Shown here: piece after piece, positions 18,116-26,065 of the stretch
Numbering within the stretch: position 1 is the stretch's first letter
Layout: each line of letters starts with the position of its first letter
Notes under the pieces: model-generated
What the model saw: the letters and a program-made list of their open reading frames with translations, nothing else
What the model was told of the DNA's origin: nothing
The model's database searches: none
NCBI RefSeq assembly: GCF_013386165.1
Contig: NZ_JACAOS010000017.1
Span: 248,001 to 312,000, forward strand
Origin: Pseudomonas gingeri
GTDB taxonomy: Bacteria > Pseudomonadota > Gammaproteobacteria > Pseudomonadales > Pseudomonadaceae
Reading direction: 5' to 3'
Length of the DNA stretch: 64,000 nt
Program-made: the position numbers and the translations under genes

Positions 18116-18122
18116 ACACCCA

Positions 18123-18746
18123 CTACCCTTTCTTCCTCATGCTCAAAGCACTGTTTCGCGCCGCTTTGATCGAGGCACTCCGCACCGTATTCAAGAACAG
18201 CTTCCAGGCCCTGATCTTGTCGGCCTTCTTGAAATTCACTGGTCGGTTGTCAGCGTCCTCATCCCGCCTATAAGCGCTTTCAATGAACACTCTGAGCGCG
18301 TTTTTGCCTTCTCCCTTACGCACATTGAAGTAGATCTCATAGTGCACACCCACCGTTTTTCCCGACATTGCGCTGCCAAGTTCCAGAGTCAGAAAATTCT
18401 CTCTCCCCGTAAAGAAGCAGCGCCGGTTGGCAATGCTCGCAATGATATCCGGAAGCAAAAAGGACAATGCGTGTCGTCCCGAGTGAAACACACGGCGGAC
18501 CTTACGATGATCGATAACCATGCGCTCATGCCCGAGTGCCTGGAAATCAATGGCCTGGTTTTGCTTTGGGCCAGCACTGACACAATGGGAGCTGTATTCA
18601 AAATGCAACGTCAGGGCTACAGAAGGATGTCCTTCAACCGTTGGAACGACCAAGGTCTGAGTATGGGGCTGCAGATGGCCTAGCAGCCAACATACCCCTT
18701 CAATCTCAATATGAAGAGCCTTCAGATGATCAGACCAGTACTTTCC
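18123..18746 (-). pseudogene. Hypothetical protein, probably 5'-degraded
   Basis: The minus-strand frame is open from 18746 to the stop at 18123 and reads like real protein throughout: GVCWLLGHLQPHTQTLVVPT, SVALTLHFEYSSHCVSAGPK, FFTGRENFLTLELG, YEIYFNVRKGEGKNALRVF, NFKKADKIRAWKLFLNTVR. No ATG or GTG start occurs in frame after the upstream in-frame TGA (18747-18749); the only common alternative is TTG at 18653, inside the conserved-looking part and without a ribosome-binding site. This suggests a lost 5' end or a frameshift near 18730-18750. The family is not recognised. It lies between the hydrolase group and the glmS-linked Tn7 site, in DNA of lower G+C than its neighbours. Confidence 0.5.
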
Positions 18747-19010
18747 TCACACAACAGGTTCCCTTACATCGATTGAAGCTCTCGGATTCAGTCGATTTCA
18801 TCAGTATGAGCCGACCGTATTCAACCCCTATTTTCGACTTATCCACAGCGCCTCCCCAGGGCCTTTCAGCTTTGCTTCGTGTAGGACCACTCCTAATTCC
18901 TAGCACCTCTAGCAGAGTCTCCGCATAGTTTTTTTACCGTACCTGGAGGGCGCCCACCGTTTCCTGCACCAACAAGGAAGCAGAAAACGCCGAGCCTAAA
19001 ATCGCAGGCA
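18747..19010. other. Non-coding stretch downstream of glmS
   Basis: No gene is supported here. The stretch holds one perfect DnaA-box sequence (TTATCCACA, 18839-18847) and no transposon ends that I can recognise. Together with the damaged gene beside it, this looks like a decayed insertion zone next to the predicted Tn7 site. Confidence 0.4.
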
Positions 19011-19041
19011 AAAAAAAACCGCCTCGAAAGGCGGCTTTTTT
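19011..19041 (-). terminator. Terminator of glmS
   Basis: On the minus strand AAAAAAGCCGCC-TTTCGA-GGCGGTTTTTTTT forms a G+C-rich stem followed by a run of eight or more T. It begins 24 bases after the glmS stop. Confidence 0.92.
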
Positions 19042-19125
19042 AGAGAGCGACTGAATCCGCAGCCTTACTCCACCGTCACCGACTTCGCCAGGTTACGCGG
19101 CTGGTCGACGTCCGTGCCCTTGAGC
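19036..19125 (-). other. Predicted attTn7 (TnsD target in the end of glmS plus insertion point)
   Basis: The conserved end of glmS (encoding VDQPRNLAKSVTVE) is the sequence read by TnsD, and Tn7 inserts about 25 bp beyond the stop, here near 19040 beside the terminator. The coordinates come from established knowledge of Tn7, not from a visible insertion; no Tn7 ends are present. Confidence 0.55.
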
Positions 19126-20900
19126 ACGGCCACGTAGTACGACAGCAACTGCAGCGGGATGGTGTAGAGGATCGGCGCCAGGGTGTCATGGATGTGCGGC
19201 ATGGTGATGACGTGAGTGCCTTCGGCATTCACCATACCGGCGTGCTCATCGGCGAACACGATCAACTGACCACCCCGGGCCCGCACTTCCTGCAGGTTGG
19301 ATTTGAGCTTCTCCAGCAGTTCGTTGTTCGGCGCAACGGTCACGATCGGCATGTCGTTGTCCACCAGCGCCAACGGACCGTGCTTGAGCTCGCCCGCCGG
19401 ATAGGCTTCGGCGTGGATATAGGAGATTTCCTTGAGCTTGAGCGAGCCTTCCATCGCCACCGGGTATTGCGCGCCACGACCGAGGAACAGGGTGTGGTGC
19501 TTGTCGGCGAACAGCTCGGCGATTTTCTCGACCTTGGTGTCCATGGCCAGGGTCTCGCCCAGGCGAGTCGGCAGACGACGCAGCTCTTCTACCAACTCCG
19601 CCTCGACACCTTCGGCCAAGCTGCCACGCACCTGGCCCAGGGCCAGGGTCAACAGCAGCAGGCTCACCAGTTGGGTGGTGAAGGCCTTGGTCGACGCCAC
19701 GCCGATTTCGCGACCGGCCTGGGTCAGCAAGGTCAGGTCCGACTCACGGACCAACGAGCTGATGCTGACGTTGCAGATCGCCAGGCTGCCGAGGAAACCC
19801 AGCTCCTTGGCGTTGCGCAGGGCCGCCAGGGTGTCGGCGGTTTCGCCGGACTGGGAGATGGCGACAAACAAGGTATCCGGCTGCACCACCACCTTGCGGT
19901 AGCGGAACTCACTGGCAACTTCGACCTGGCACGGAATACCCGCCAGGCCTTCGAGCCAGTAACGGGCAACCATACCCGCGTGATAACTGGTGCCACAGGC
20001 AACGATCTGGACATTGCGCACTTTGGCGAACAATGCGGCCGCCTCGGGGCCGAACGCCTGGACCAGGACCTGGTTCGGACCCAGGCGGTTTTCCAGGGTG
20101 CGCTGAACCACAGTCGGTTGCTCGTGGATTTCCTTGAGCATGAAATGGCGGAACGCGCCCTTCTCGGCCGATTCTGCGCTGTCGCGATACTGCACGGCTT
20201 CGCGCTCGACCTGACGACCTTCGACGTCCCAGATCTGCACGCTGTCGCGGTGGATCTCGGCGATGTCACCCTCTTCCAGGTACATGAAGCGGTCGGTGAC
20301 CTGACGCAGCGCCAGTTGGTCGGAGGCCAGGAAGTTTTCTCCCAGGCCCAGGCCGATCACCAGCGGGCTGCCGCTACGGGCCGCCAGCAGGCGATCCGGT
20401 TGCTGGGCGTTGATCACTGCCAAACCGTAGGCGCCATGCAGCTCCTTGACGGTGGCTTTCAAGGCCTTGGTCAAGTCGCCCAGTTCCTTGAACTTGTGGT
20501 TCAGCAGGTGGGCAATGACTTCGGTGTCGGTTTCCGAGGTGAAGACATAACCCAAACCCTTGAGCTGCTCGCGCAACACGTCGTGGTTCTCGATGATGCC
20601 GTTGTGCACCACAGCAATATCGGAGCCGGAGAAATGCGGGTGGGCATTGTGTTCGCACGGCGCGCCATGGGTCGCCCAACGGGTGTGGGCAATCCCCAGG
20701 CGACCGGCCAACGGCGCGCCGGCCAGGGCTTGTTCCAGTTCGCTGACCTTGCCCATGCGACGGGTACGTTCCAGCGTGCCGTTATGACTGAAAACGGCGA
20801 CACCGGCGCTGTCGTAGCCGCGGTATTCCAGACGCTTCAGGCCTTCGACCAGGATGGCCGTGATATTACGTTCAGCAACTGCTCCGACAATTCCACACAT
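19065..20900 (-). CDS. glmS: Glutamine--fructose-6-phosphate aminotransferase (isomerising)
   Basis: Makes glucosamine-6-phosphate from fructose-6-phosphate and glutamine, the first step to UDP-GlcNAc for peptidoglycan and LPS. 611 aa, full length. The N-terminal glutaminase starts with the catalytic MCGIVGAV (Cys after Met removal); two SIS sugar-isomerase domains follow (CGTSYHAG and SQSGETADTLAAL; LGRGAQYPVAMEGSLKLKE), ending in AKSVTVE. It lies 3 bases downstream of glmR and probably shares its transcript. A strong terminator follows. Confidence 0.97.
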   Translation of the reverse strand: MCGIVGAVAERNITAILVEGLKRLEYRGYDSAGVAVFSHNGTLERTRRMGKVSELEQALAGAPLAGRLGIAHTRWATHGAPCEHNAHPHFSGSDIAVVHNGIIENHDVLREQLKGLGYVFTSETDTEVIAHLLNHKFKELGDLTKALKATVKELHGAYGLAVINAQQPDRLLAARSGSPLVIGLGLGENFLASDQLALRQVTDRFMYLEEGDIAEIHRDSVQIWDVEGRQVEREAVQYRDSAESAEKGAFRHFMLKEIHEQPTVVQRTLENRLGPNQVLVQAFGPEAAALFAKVRNVQIVACGTSYHAGMVARYWLEGLAGIPCQVEVASEFRYRKVVVQPDTLFVAISQSGETADTLAALRNAKELGFLGSLAICNVSISSLVRESDLTLLTQAGREIGVASTKAFTTQLVSLLLLTLALGQVRGSLAEGVEAELVEELRRLPTRLGETLAMDTKVEKIAELFADKHHTLFLGRGAQYPVAMEGSLKLKEISYIHAEAYPAGELKHGPLALVDNDMPIVTVAPNNELLEKLKSNLQEVRARGGQLIVFADEHAGMVNAEGTHVITMPHIHDTLAPILYTIPLQLLSYYVAVLKGTDVDQPRNLAKSVTVE

Positions 20901-20903
20901 GCT

Positions 20904-21686
20904 CTATTTCTCCTGGCTGGCAACCGCGCAAATGACAGTGATGCCACGGGCCTGAATCTGTTCGCGTACCTCTTTGGGCAAACGATCATCGGTAATAAGG
21001 GTATGGATACTGCTCCAGGGCAGTTCCAGGTTGGGAATCTTGCGGCCGATCTTGTCTGACTCGACCATGACCACTACTTCGCGGGCGACCTCCGCCATCA
21101 CCCGGCTCAGCCCCAGCAGTTCGTGGAAGGTGGTGGTGCCACGCTCCAGATCAATGCCGTCGGCGCCGATGAACAACTGATCGAAGTCGTAGGAACGCAG
21201 GACCCGCTCGGCGACCTGCCCCTGGAAGGACTCGGAATGCGGGTCCCAGGTACCACCGGTCATCAGCAGAACAGGTTCGTGTTCCAGTTCGCTGAGGGCC
21301 CGGGCGACATGCAGGGAGTTGGTCATCACCACCAGGCCGGGTTGCTGGCCCAGTTGCGGGAGCATCGCGGCAGTGGTGCTGCCACTGTCGATAATGATAC
21401 GCGCGTGCTCACGGATACGCCCGACAGCGGCGCGGGCAATGGCCTGCTTGTAGCGGGAAACGGCCTGGGCCGGGTCGCTGAACAGTTCGTGGGGAATGGT
21501 GATCGCACCGCCATAGCGCCGCATCAACAAGCCGTGGCTTTCCAGCGCCGCGAGGTCCTTGCGAATCGTCACCTCGGAGGTTTCGAAGCGCCGAGCCAAC
21601 TCGTCCACACTGACTTCCCCCTGGTCATTGAGCATGGCCAGGATATTGTGCCGGCGTTGTGGGGTGTTACGTTTCGATATGGTCAC
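20904..21686 (-). CDS. glmR: DeoR/GlpR-family regulator of amino-sugar synthesis (GlmR)
   Basis: 260 aa. N-terminal DeoR helix-turn-helix (RRHNILAMLNDQGEVSVDELA with FETSEVTIRKDLAALE) and C-terminal sugar-phosphate sensor domain with IIDSGSTTAAML and FIGADGIDLERGTTTFHELL. The start is a GTG (21684-21686) with a poor ribosome-binding site; the putative operator reaches up to the start codon. It is placed between glmU and glmS in Pseudomonas and is thought to control them in response to an amino-sugar phosphate; that ligand is inferred from the family. Confidence 0.88.
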   Translation of the reverse strand: MTISKRNTPQRRHNILAMLNDQGEVSVDELARRFETSEVTIRKDLAALESHGLLMRRYGGAITIPHELFSDPAQAVSRYKQAIARAAVGRIREHARIIIDSGSTTAAMLPQLGQQPGLVVMTNSLHVARALSELEHEPVLLMTGGTWDPHSESFQGQVAERVLRSYDFDQLFIGADGIDLERGTTTFHELLGLSRVMAEVAREVVVMVESDKIGRKIPNLELPWSSIHTLITDDRLPKEVREQIQARGITVICAVASQEK

Positions 21687-21687
21687 T

Positions 21688-21741
21688 TAAGTTTCGATTC
21701 GAAAGATAATTGCCGCTATAAAGCCTTCGAACCGAAACTTA
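21688..21741 (-). promoter_or_regulatory. Probable GlmR operator (two inverted half-sites)
   Basis: TAAGTTTCGATTCGAA (21688-21703) and TTCGAACCGAAACTTA (21726-21741) are inverted repeats identical in 15 of 16 positions. Each contains a smaller dyad (TTTCGA-T-TCGAAA and TTCG-AAC-CGAA), as in DeoR-family operators. The pair sits directly upstream of the glmR start, so autoregulation of glmR-glmS is likely. Two perfect DnaA boxes (21763-21771, 21790-21798) follow immediately upstream. Confidence 0.65.
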
Positions 21742-21799
21742 GTCAAGTGAAATGAATCAGACTGTGGATAAATAACCCATTCACGCCACTGTGGATAAC

Positions 21800-23167
21800 T
21801 CAGGGCTTGATGATCTTCACCGGGCGCTTCCAGCCATCGATATTGCGCTGGCGAGCACGGGCCACCCCCAACTGTCCCTCACCGACATTCTGGTTGATGG
21901 TCGAACCCGCCGCAGTGCTGGCACCCGAAGAGATATCCACAGGCGCCACCAACGAATTGTTGGAGCCGATGAAGACGTCCGCGCCCAACACCGTCCGGTG
22001 CTTGTTCACCCCGTCATAGTTGCAGGTGATGGTGCCGGCACCGATATTGGTCCGCGCGCCGACTTCGGCATCGCCGAGGTAGGTCAGGTGCCCGCACTTG
22101 GCGTCTTCGCCCAGGTGCGCATTCTTCAGCTCGACAAAGTTACCCACATGGGCACGGGCGTCGAGCACGCTGCCCGGGCGCAGGCGAGCGAACGGACCGG
22201 CATCGCTGCCCTCGCCCATGATCGCACCGTCGAGATGGCTGTTGGCCTTGACCACCACACCCTTGCGCAGGGTGCTGTTACGGATCACGCAGTTCGGACC
22301 GATGACCACGTCGTCCTCGATCACCACCCGACCTTCGAGAATCACGTTGATGTCGATCAGCACATCACGACCAACCGTCACCTCGCCACGCACATCGAAA
22401 CGGGCCGGATCGCGCAGGGTTACACCCTGTGCCATCAAGCGCCGGCCCGCGCGCAACTGGTAATGCCGCTCCAGTTCGGACAACTGCTGACGGTCATTGG
22501 CGCCCTGCACTTCCATGGCGTCTTGAGGTTGCTCGGTAGCGACCACCAGGCCATCACCCACCGCCATGGCAATTACGTCGGTCAGGTAGTACTCGCCCTG
22601 GGCATTGTTGTTCGACAGGCGGCTCATCCATTCGCCCAGGCGCTTGGCCGGCACCGCGAGAATCCCGGTGTTGCCTTCGGTGATGGCCAGCTCGGCCGGG
22701 CTGGCATCTTTCTGCTCGACGATGGCAGCGACCTTGCCGGCGGCATCACGCACGATCCGGCCATAACCGTTAGGGTTAGCCAGCTCAACCGTCAGTAACC
22801 CAAGCTGCTCGGGGCCGGCCTGCTCCAGCAGACGGCGCAAGGTCTCGACTTCGATCAACGGCACATCACCGTAGAGGATCAACACGGTGTCGGCGCTGAT
22901 GAACGGCACCGCCTGCGCCACGGCGTGACCGGTGCCGAGTTGCTGGTCCTGCAGGACAAAATTCAAATCGTCGGCGGCCAGGCGCTCGCGAACCTTATCC
23001 GCGCCATGGCCGATCACCACATGGATGCGCTGTGGATCAAGTTGCCGGGCGCTGTGGATAACATGTCCCAACATCGAATTGCCCGCGACCGGGTGCAGCA
23101 CTTTAGGCAGCGAAGAACGCATACGGGTGCCCTGACCCGCCGCGAGGATAACGATTTCGAGAGACAT
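21800..23167 (-). CDS. glmU: Bifunctional GlcNAc-1-P uridyltransferase / GlcN-1-P acetyltransferase
   Basis: Last two steps of UDP-GlcNAc synthesis. 455 aa. The N-terminal uridyltransferase domain has the LAAGQGTRM signature and LYGDVPLI; the C-terminal left-handed beta-helix acetyltransferase shows hexapeptide repeats (GNFVELKNAHLGEDAKCGHL, IGAGTITCNYDG). It works in sequence with GlmS, coded 900 bases downstream on the same strand. It lies downstream of atpC but after a strong terminator, so it has its own promoter in the short gap. Confidence 0.97.
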   Translation of the reverse strand: MSLEIVILAAGQGTRMRSSLPKVLHPVAGNSMLGHVIHSARQLDPQRIHVVIGHGADKVRERLAADDLNFVLQDQQLGTGHAVAQAVPFISADTVLILYGDVPLIEVETLRRLLEQAGPEQLGLLTVELANPNGYGRIVRDAAGKVAAIVEQKDASPAELAITEGNTGILAVPAKRLGEWMSRLSNNNAQGEYYLTDVIAMAVGDGLVVATEQPQDAMEVQGANDRQQLSELERHYQLRAGRRLMAQGVTLRDPARFDVRGEVTVGRDVLIDINVILEGRVVIEDDVVIGPNCVIRNSTLRKGVVVKANSHLDGAIMGEGSDAGPFARLRPGSVLDARAHVGNFVELKNAHLGEDAKCGHLTYLGDAEVGARTNIGAGTITCNYDGVNKHRTVLGADVFIGSNNSLVAPVDISSGASTAAGSTINQNVGEGQLGVARARQRNIDGWKRPVKIIKP

Positions 23168-23225
23168 GACTGGCTACCAATCCTGGGTGGTCAGCGGTTG
23201 TGACCACGTGATAAACGCGGAAAAG

Positions 23226-23255
23226 AAAAAAGGGTAGCCGAGGCTACCCTTTTTA
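23226..23255 (-). terminator. Terminator of the ATP synthase operon
   Basis: AAAAAGGGTAGCC-TC-GGCTACCCTTTTTT read on the minus strand: an eight-pair G+C-containing stem flanked by A and T runs, 25 bases after the atpC stop. It is nearly symmetrical and can work both ways. Confidence 0.92.
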
Positions 23256-23279
23256 ATCAATCACACAACAAGCGTCGGC

Positions 23280-23705
23280 TTAACCGCCGAACTTCTTGCG
23301 GATCTGCTGGACGGTGCGCAGCTGAGCTGTCGCCTCGGCCAGACGTGCGGCGGCGGAACCGTAGTCGAAGTCCGCGCCTTTTTCATTCAGGGCCTTCTCG
23401 GCAGCCTTGACGGCTTCCTGAGCGGAGGCTTCATCCAGGTCGGCAGCACGTTGCACGGTATCGGCAAGCACCTTGACCATGTTCGGCTGAACCTCGAGGA
23501 AACCACCGGAGATGTAGAACACCTCGGCTTCCCCGCCTTGCTTGATCAGGCGGATCGGACCCGGTTTCAGATTAGTGATCAGCGGCGCGTGACCCAGGGC
23601 GATACCAAGATCACCCAGTGCACCGTGCGCAATCACCATCTCGACCAGGCCGGAGAAGATTTCACCTTCCGCACTGACGATGTCGCAATGGACTGTCATA
23701 GCCAT
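23280..23705 (-). CDS. atpC: ATP synthase F1 epsilon subunit
   Basis: 141 aa rotor subunit that couples gamma to the c-ring and inhibits ATP hydrolysis. N-terminal beta-sandwich (MTVHCDIVSAEGEIFSGL, GHAPLITNLKPG) and C-terminal helical hairpin rich in Ala and Glu. Last gene of the operon, 45 bases after atpD and followed by a strong terminator. Confidence 0.96.
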   Translation of the reverse strand: MAMTVHCDIVSAEGEIFSGLVEMVIAHGALGDLGIALGHAPLITNLKPGPIRLIKQGGEAEVFYISGGFLEVQPNMVKVLADTVQRAADLDEASAQEAVKAAEKALNEKGADFDYGSAAARLAEATAQLRTVQQIRKKFGG

Positions 23706-23750
23706 CTGATTGCCTCAACCTAAATTAGCGCCCGTTGCCGGGCGCCGGGA

Positions 23751-25127
23751 TTACAGTTTCTTGGCTTTCTCGATCGCTTCTTCGATGCCGCCAACCATGT
23801 AGAACGCTTGTTCTGGCAGGTGGTCGTAGTCACCGTTGAGGATGCCTTTGAAGCCAGCAATGGTGTCTTTCAGGGAAACGTATTTACCCGAAGCACCGGT
23901 GAAGACTTCAGCCACGAAGAACGGCTGCGACAGGAAGCGCTGGATCTTACGAGCGCGGGATACCAACTGCTTGTCGGTTTCCGACAGCTCGTCCATACCC
24001 AGGATCGCAATGATGTCCTTCAGCTCTTTGTAACGCTGCAGCACGTACTGAACGCCGCGAGCGGTTTCGTAGTGCTCGTTGCCGATCACGTTCGGGTCCA
24101 GCTGGCGCGAAGTCGAGTCCAGTGGATCGACCGCTGGGTAGATACCCAGGGAGGCGATGTCACGGGACAGTACGACGGTGGCGTCCAAGTGGGCGAAGGT
24201 GGTCGCCGGCGACGGGTCGGTCAAGTCATCCGCAGGAACGTAGACGGCCTGGATCGAAGTAATCGAACCGTTCTTGGTCGAAGTGATGCGCTCTTGCAGC
24301 ACGCCCATCTCTTCAGCCAGGGTCGGCTGGTAACCTACTGCCGAAGGCATACGGCCCAGCAGTGCGGATACTTCAGTACCGGCCAGGGTGTAACGGTAGA
24401 TGTTGTCGACGAACAGCAGAACGTCGTTACCTTCGTCACGGAACTTCTCGGCCATGGTCAGGCCGGTCAGGGCTACGCGCAGACGGTTACCCGGCGGCTC
24501 GTTCATCTGACCGTAAACCAGTGCCACTTTGTCCAGAACGTTGGAGTCCTTCATCTCGTGGTAGAAGTCGTTACCCTCACGGGTACGCTCGCCCACACCG
24601 GCGAACACGGAATAACCGCTGTGCTCGATGGCGATGTTACGGATCAATTCCATCATGTTTACGGTCTTGCCGACACCGGCACCACCGAACAGACCGACTT
24701 TACCGCCCTTGGCGAACGGGCAAACCAGGTCGATAACCTTGATGCCGGTTTCCAGCAGGTCGTTGCCGCCCGCTTGTTCCGCAAAGGAAGGCGCTGGACG
24801 GTGAATGCCCCAACGCTCTTCGGTGTCGATCGGGCCAGCTTCGTCGATCGGGTTACCGAGGACGTCCATGATCCGGCCCAGGGTCGCTTTACCGACCGGT
24901 ACGGAGATGGCAGCACCGGAGTCGATAACGTCCAGACCGCGCTTCAAGCCTTCGGTGGAACCCATCGCAATGGTACGAACCACGCCGTCGCCCAGCTGCT
25001 GCTGAACTTCCAGGGTGGTTTCCGCGCCTTGTACTTTCAGCGCGTTGTAGATGCTCGGTACGCTGTCGCGTGGAAATTCCACGTCGATAACGGCGCCGAT
25101 GATTTGAACGATACGTCCGCTACTCAT
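23751..25127 (-). CDS. atpD: ATP synthase F1 beta subunit
   Basis: 458 aa catalytic subunit. Walker A is GGAGVGKTVNMMEL, Walker B lies in DVLLFVDNIYRYT, and the signature PAVDPLDSTSR and the catalytic Glu in GERTREGNDFYHEMK are present. Full length; codon use is strongly biased, as expected for a highly expressed gene. Confidence 0.98.
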   Translation of the reverse strand: MSSGRIVQIIGAVIDVEFPRDSVPSIYNALKVQGAETTLEVQQQLGDGVVRTIAMGSTEGLKRGLDVIDSGAAISVPVGKATLGRIMDVLGNPIDEAGPIDTEERWGIHRPAPSFAEQAGGNDLLETGIKVIDLVCPFAKGGKVGLFGGAGVGKTVNMMELIRNIAIEHSGYSVFAGVGERTREGNDFYHEMKDSNVLDKVALVYGQMNEPPGNRLRVALTGLTMAEKFRDEGNDVLLFVDNIYRYTLAGTEVSALLGRMPSAVGYQPTLAEEMGVLQERITSTKNGSITSIQAVYVPADDLTDPSPATTFAHLDATVVLSRDIASLGIYPAVDPLDSTSRQLDPNVIGNEHYETARGVQYVLQRYKELKDIIAILGMDELSETDKQLVSRARKIQRFLSQPFFVAEVFTGASGKYVSLKDTIAGFKGILNGDYDHLPEQAFYMVGGIEEAIEKAKKL

Positions 25128-25154
25128 AGCTGGATCCTCTGAATATTTGAACCG

Positions 25155-26015
25155 TTAAACCGCGGCAGCGCCGCCGACGATTTCCGAGATCTCTTGGGTG
25201 ATCGCAGCCTGACGCGCCTTGTTGTAGATCAGCTGCAAATCGCTGATCAAATCACCGGCGTTGTCGGTAGCGTTCTTCATCGCGATCATCCGCGCAGCTT
25301 GTTCGGCCGCGTTGTTCTCGACCACCGCCTGGTAGACCTGCGACTCCACGTAACGCACCATCAGGCCGTCAAGCAGCTCTTTGGCGTCCGGTTCGTAGAG
25401 ATAGTCCCAGTGGTGCTTGAGTTGCTGATCCGGGGTTGCAACCAATGGAATCAACTGCTCCACGGTCGGCTGCTGAGTCATGGTGTTGATAAACTTGTTG
25501 GACACCACGGACAGGCGGTCAATACGGCCGTCCAGGTAGGCATCCAGCATCACCTTGACGCTGCCGATCAAGTCGTTGATCGACGGCTCTTCACCCAGGT
25601 GGCTGATAGCTGCAACGACGTTACCGCCGAAGTTGCGGAAAAAGGCCGCACCCTTGCTACCAACAACACACAGATCAATCTCGACGCCGTTTTCGCGGTT
25701 TACCGCCATGTCCTTGACCAGGGCCTTGAACAGGTTGGTGTTCAAGCCACCGCACAGACCACGGTCACTGCTCACCACGACGTAACCGACGCGCTTGACG
25801 GCGCGGTCGATCATGAACGGGTGGCGGTATTCCGGGTTGGCGTTGGCCAGATGCCCAATTACCTGGCGGATACGCTCCGCATAAGGACGGCTAGCAGCCA
25901 TGCGCATTTGTGCCTTGCGCATTTTGCTGACCGCCACTTTTTCCATGGCGCTGGTAATTTTTTGCGTGCTTTTGATGCTCGCAATCTTACTGCGAATCTC
26001 TTTTGCGCCTGCCAT
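25155..26015 (-). CDS. atpG: ATP synthase F1 gamma subunit
   Basis: 286 aa central stalk subunit. N-terminal MAGAKEIRSKIASIKSTQKIT, middle VVSSDRGLCGGLNTNLFK and C-terminal coiled-coil helix ending in QAAITQEISEIVGGAAAV are the family landmarks. It lies 27 bases upstream of atpD and 50 bases after atpA. Confidence 0.97.
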   Translation of the reverse strand: MAGAKEIRSKIASIKSTQKITSAMEKVAVSKMRKAQMRMAASRPYAERIRQVIGHLANANPEYRHPFMIDRAVKRVGYVVVSSDRGLCGGLNTNLFKALVKDMAVNRENGVEIDLCVVGSKGAAFFRNFGGNVVAAISHLGEEPSINDLIGSVKVMLDAYLDGRIDRLSVVSNKFINTMTQQPTVEQLIPLVATPDQQLKHHWDYLYEPDAKELLDGLMVRYVESQVYQAVVENNAAEQAARMIAMKNATDNAGDLISDLQLIYNKARQAAITQEISEIVGGAAAV

Positions 26016-26065
26016 GTAACACCTATCAGGTTAGCAAGCGGGAGCCTCGCGGCTCCCGCTGCGGC

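Noticed and set aside
17743..18122. Possible tRNA or small RNA before the terminator at 18085
   Set aside because: No cloverleaf or TTCGA-type T-loop could be drawn, and no promoter is evident; only the terminator itself is supported.
18105..18683. Plus-strand open frame overlapping the degraded hypothetical gene
   Set aside because: The minus-strand frame has better protein character (ordered strands and helices, FTGREN and YFNVRKG stretches); the plus frame reads as a mixture without structure.
19036..19066. A Tn7 insertion at the glmS site
   Set aside because: No TGTGGG-type Tn7 end or tns gene is present; only the target sequence is predicted.
19188..21059. A 623-codon open frame on the plus strand opposite glmS and glmR
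   Set aside because: It crosses two clearly identified genes in antisense and looks like no known protein.
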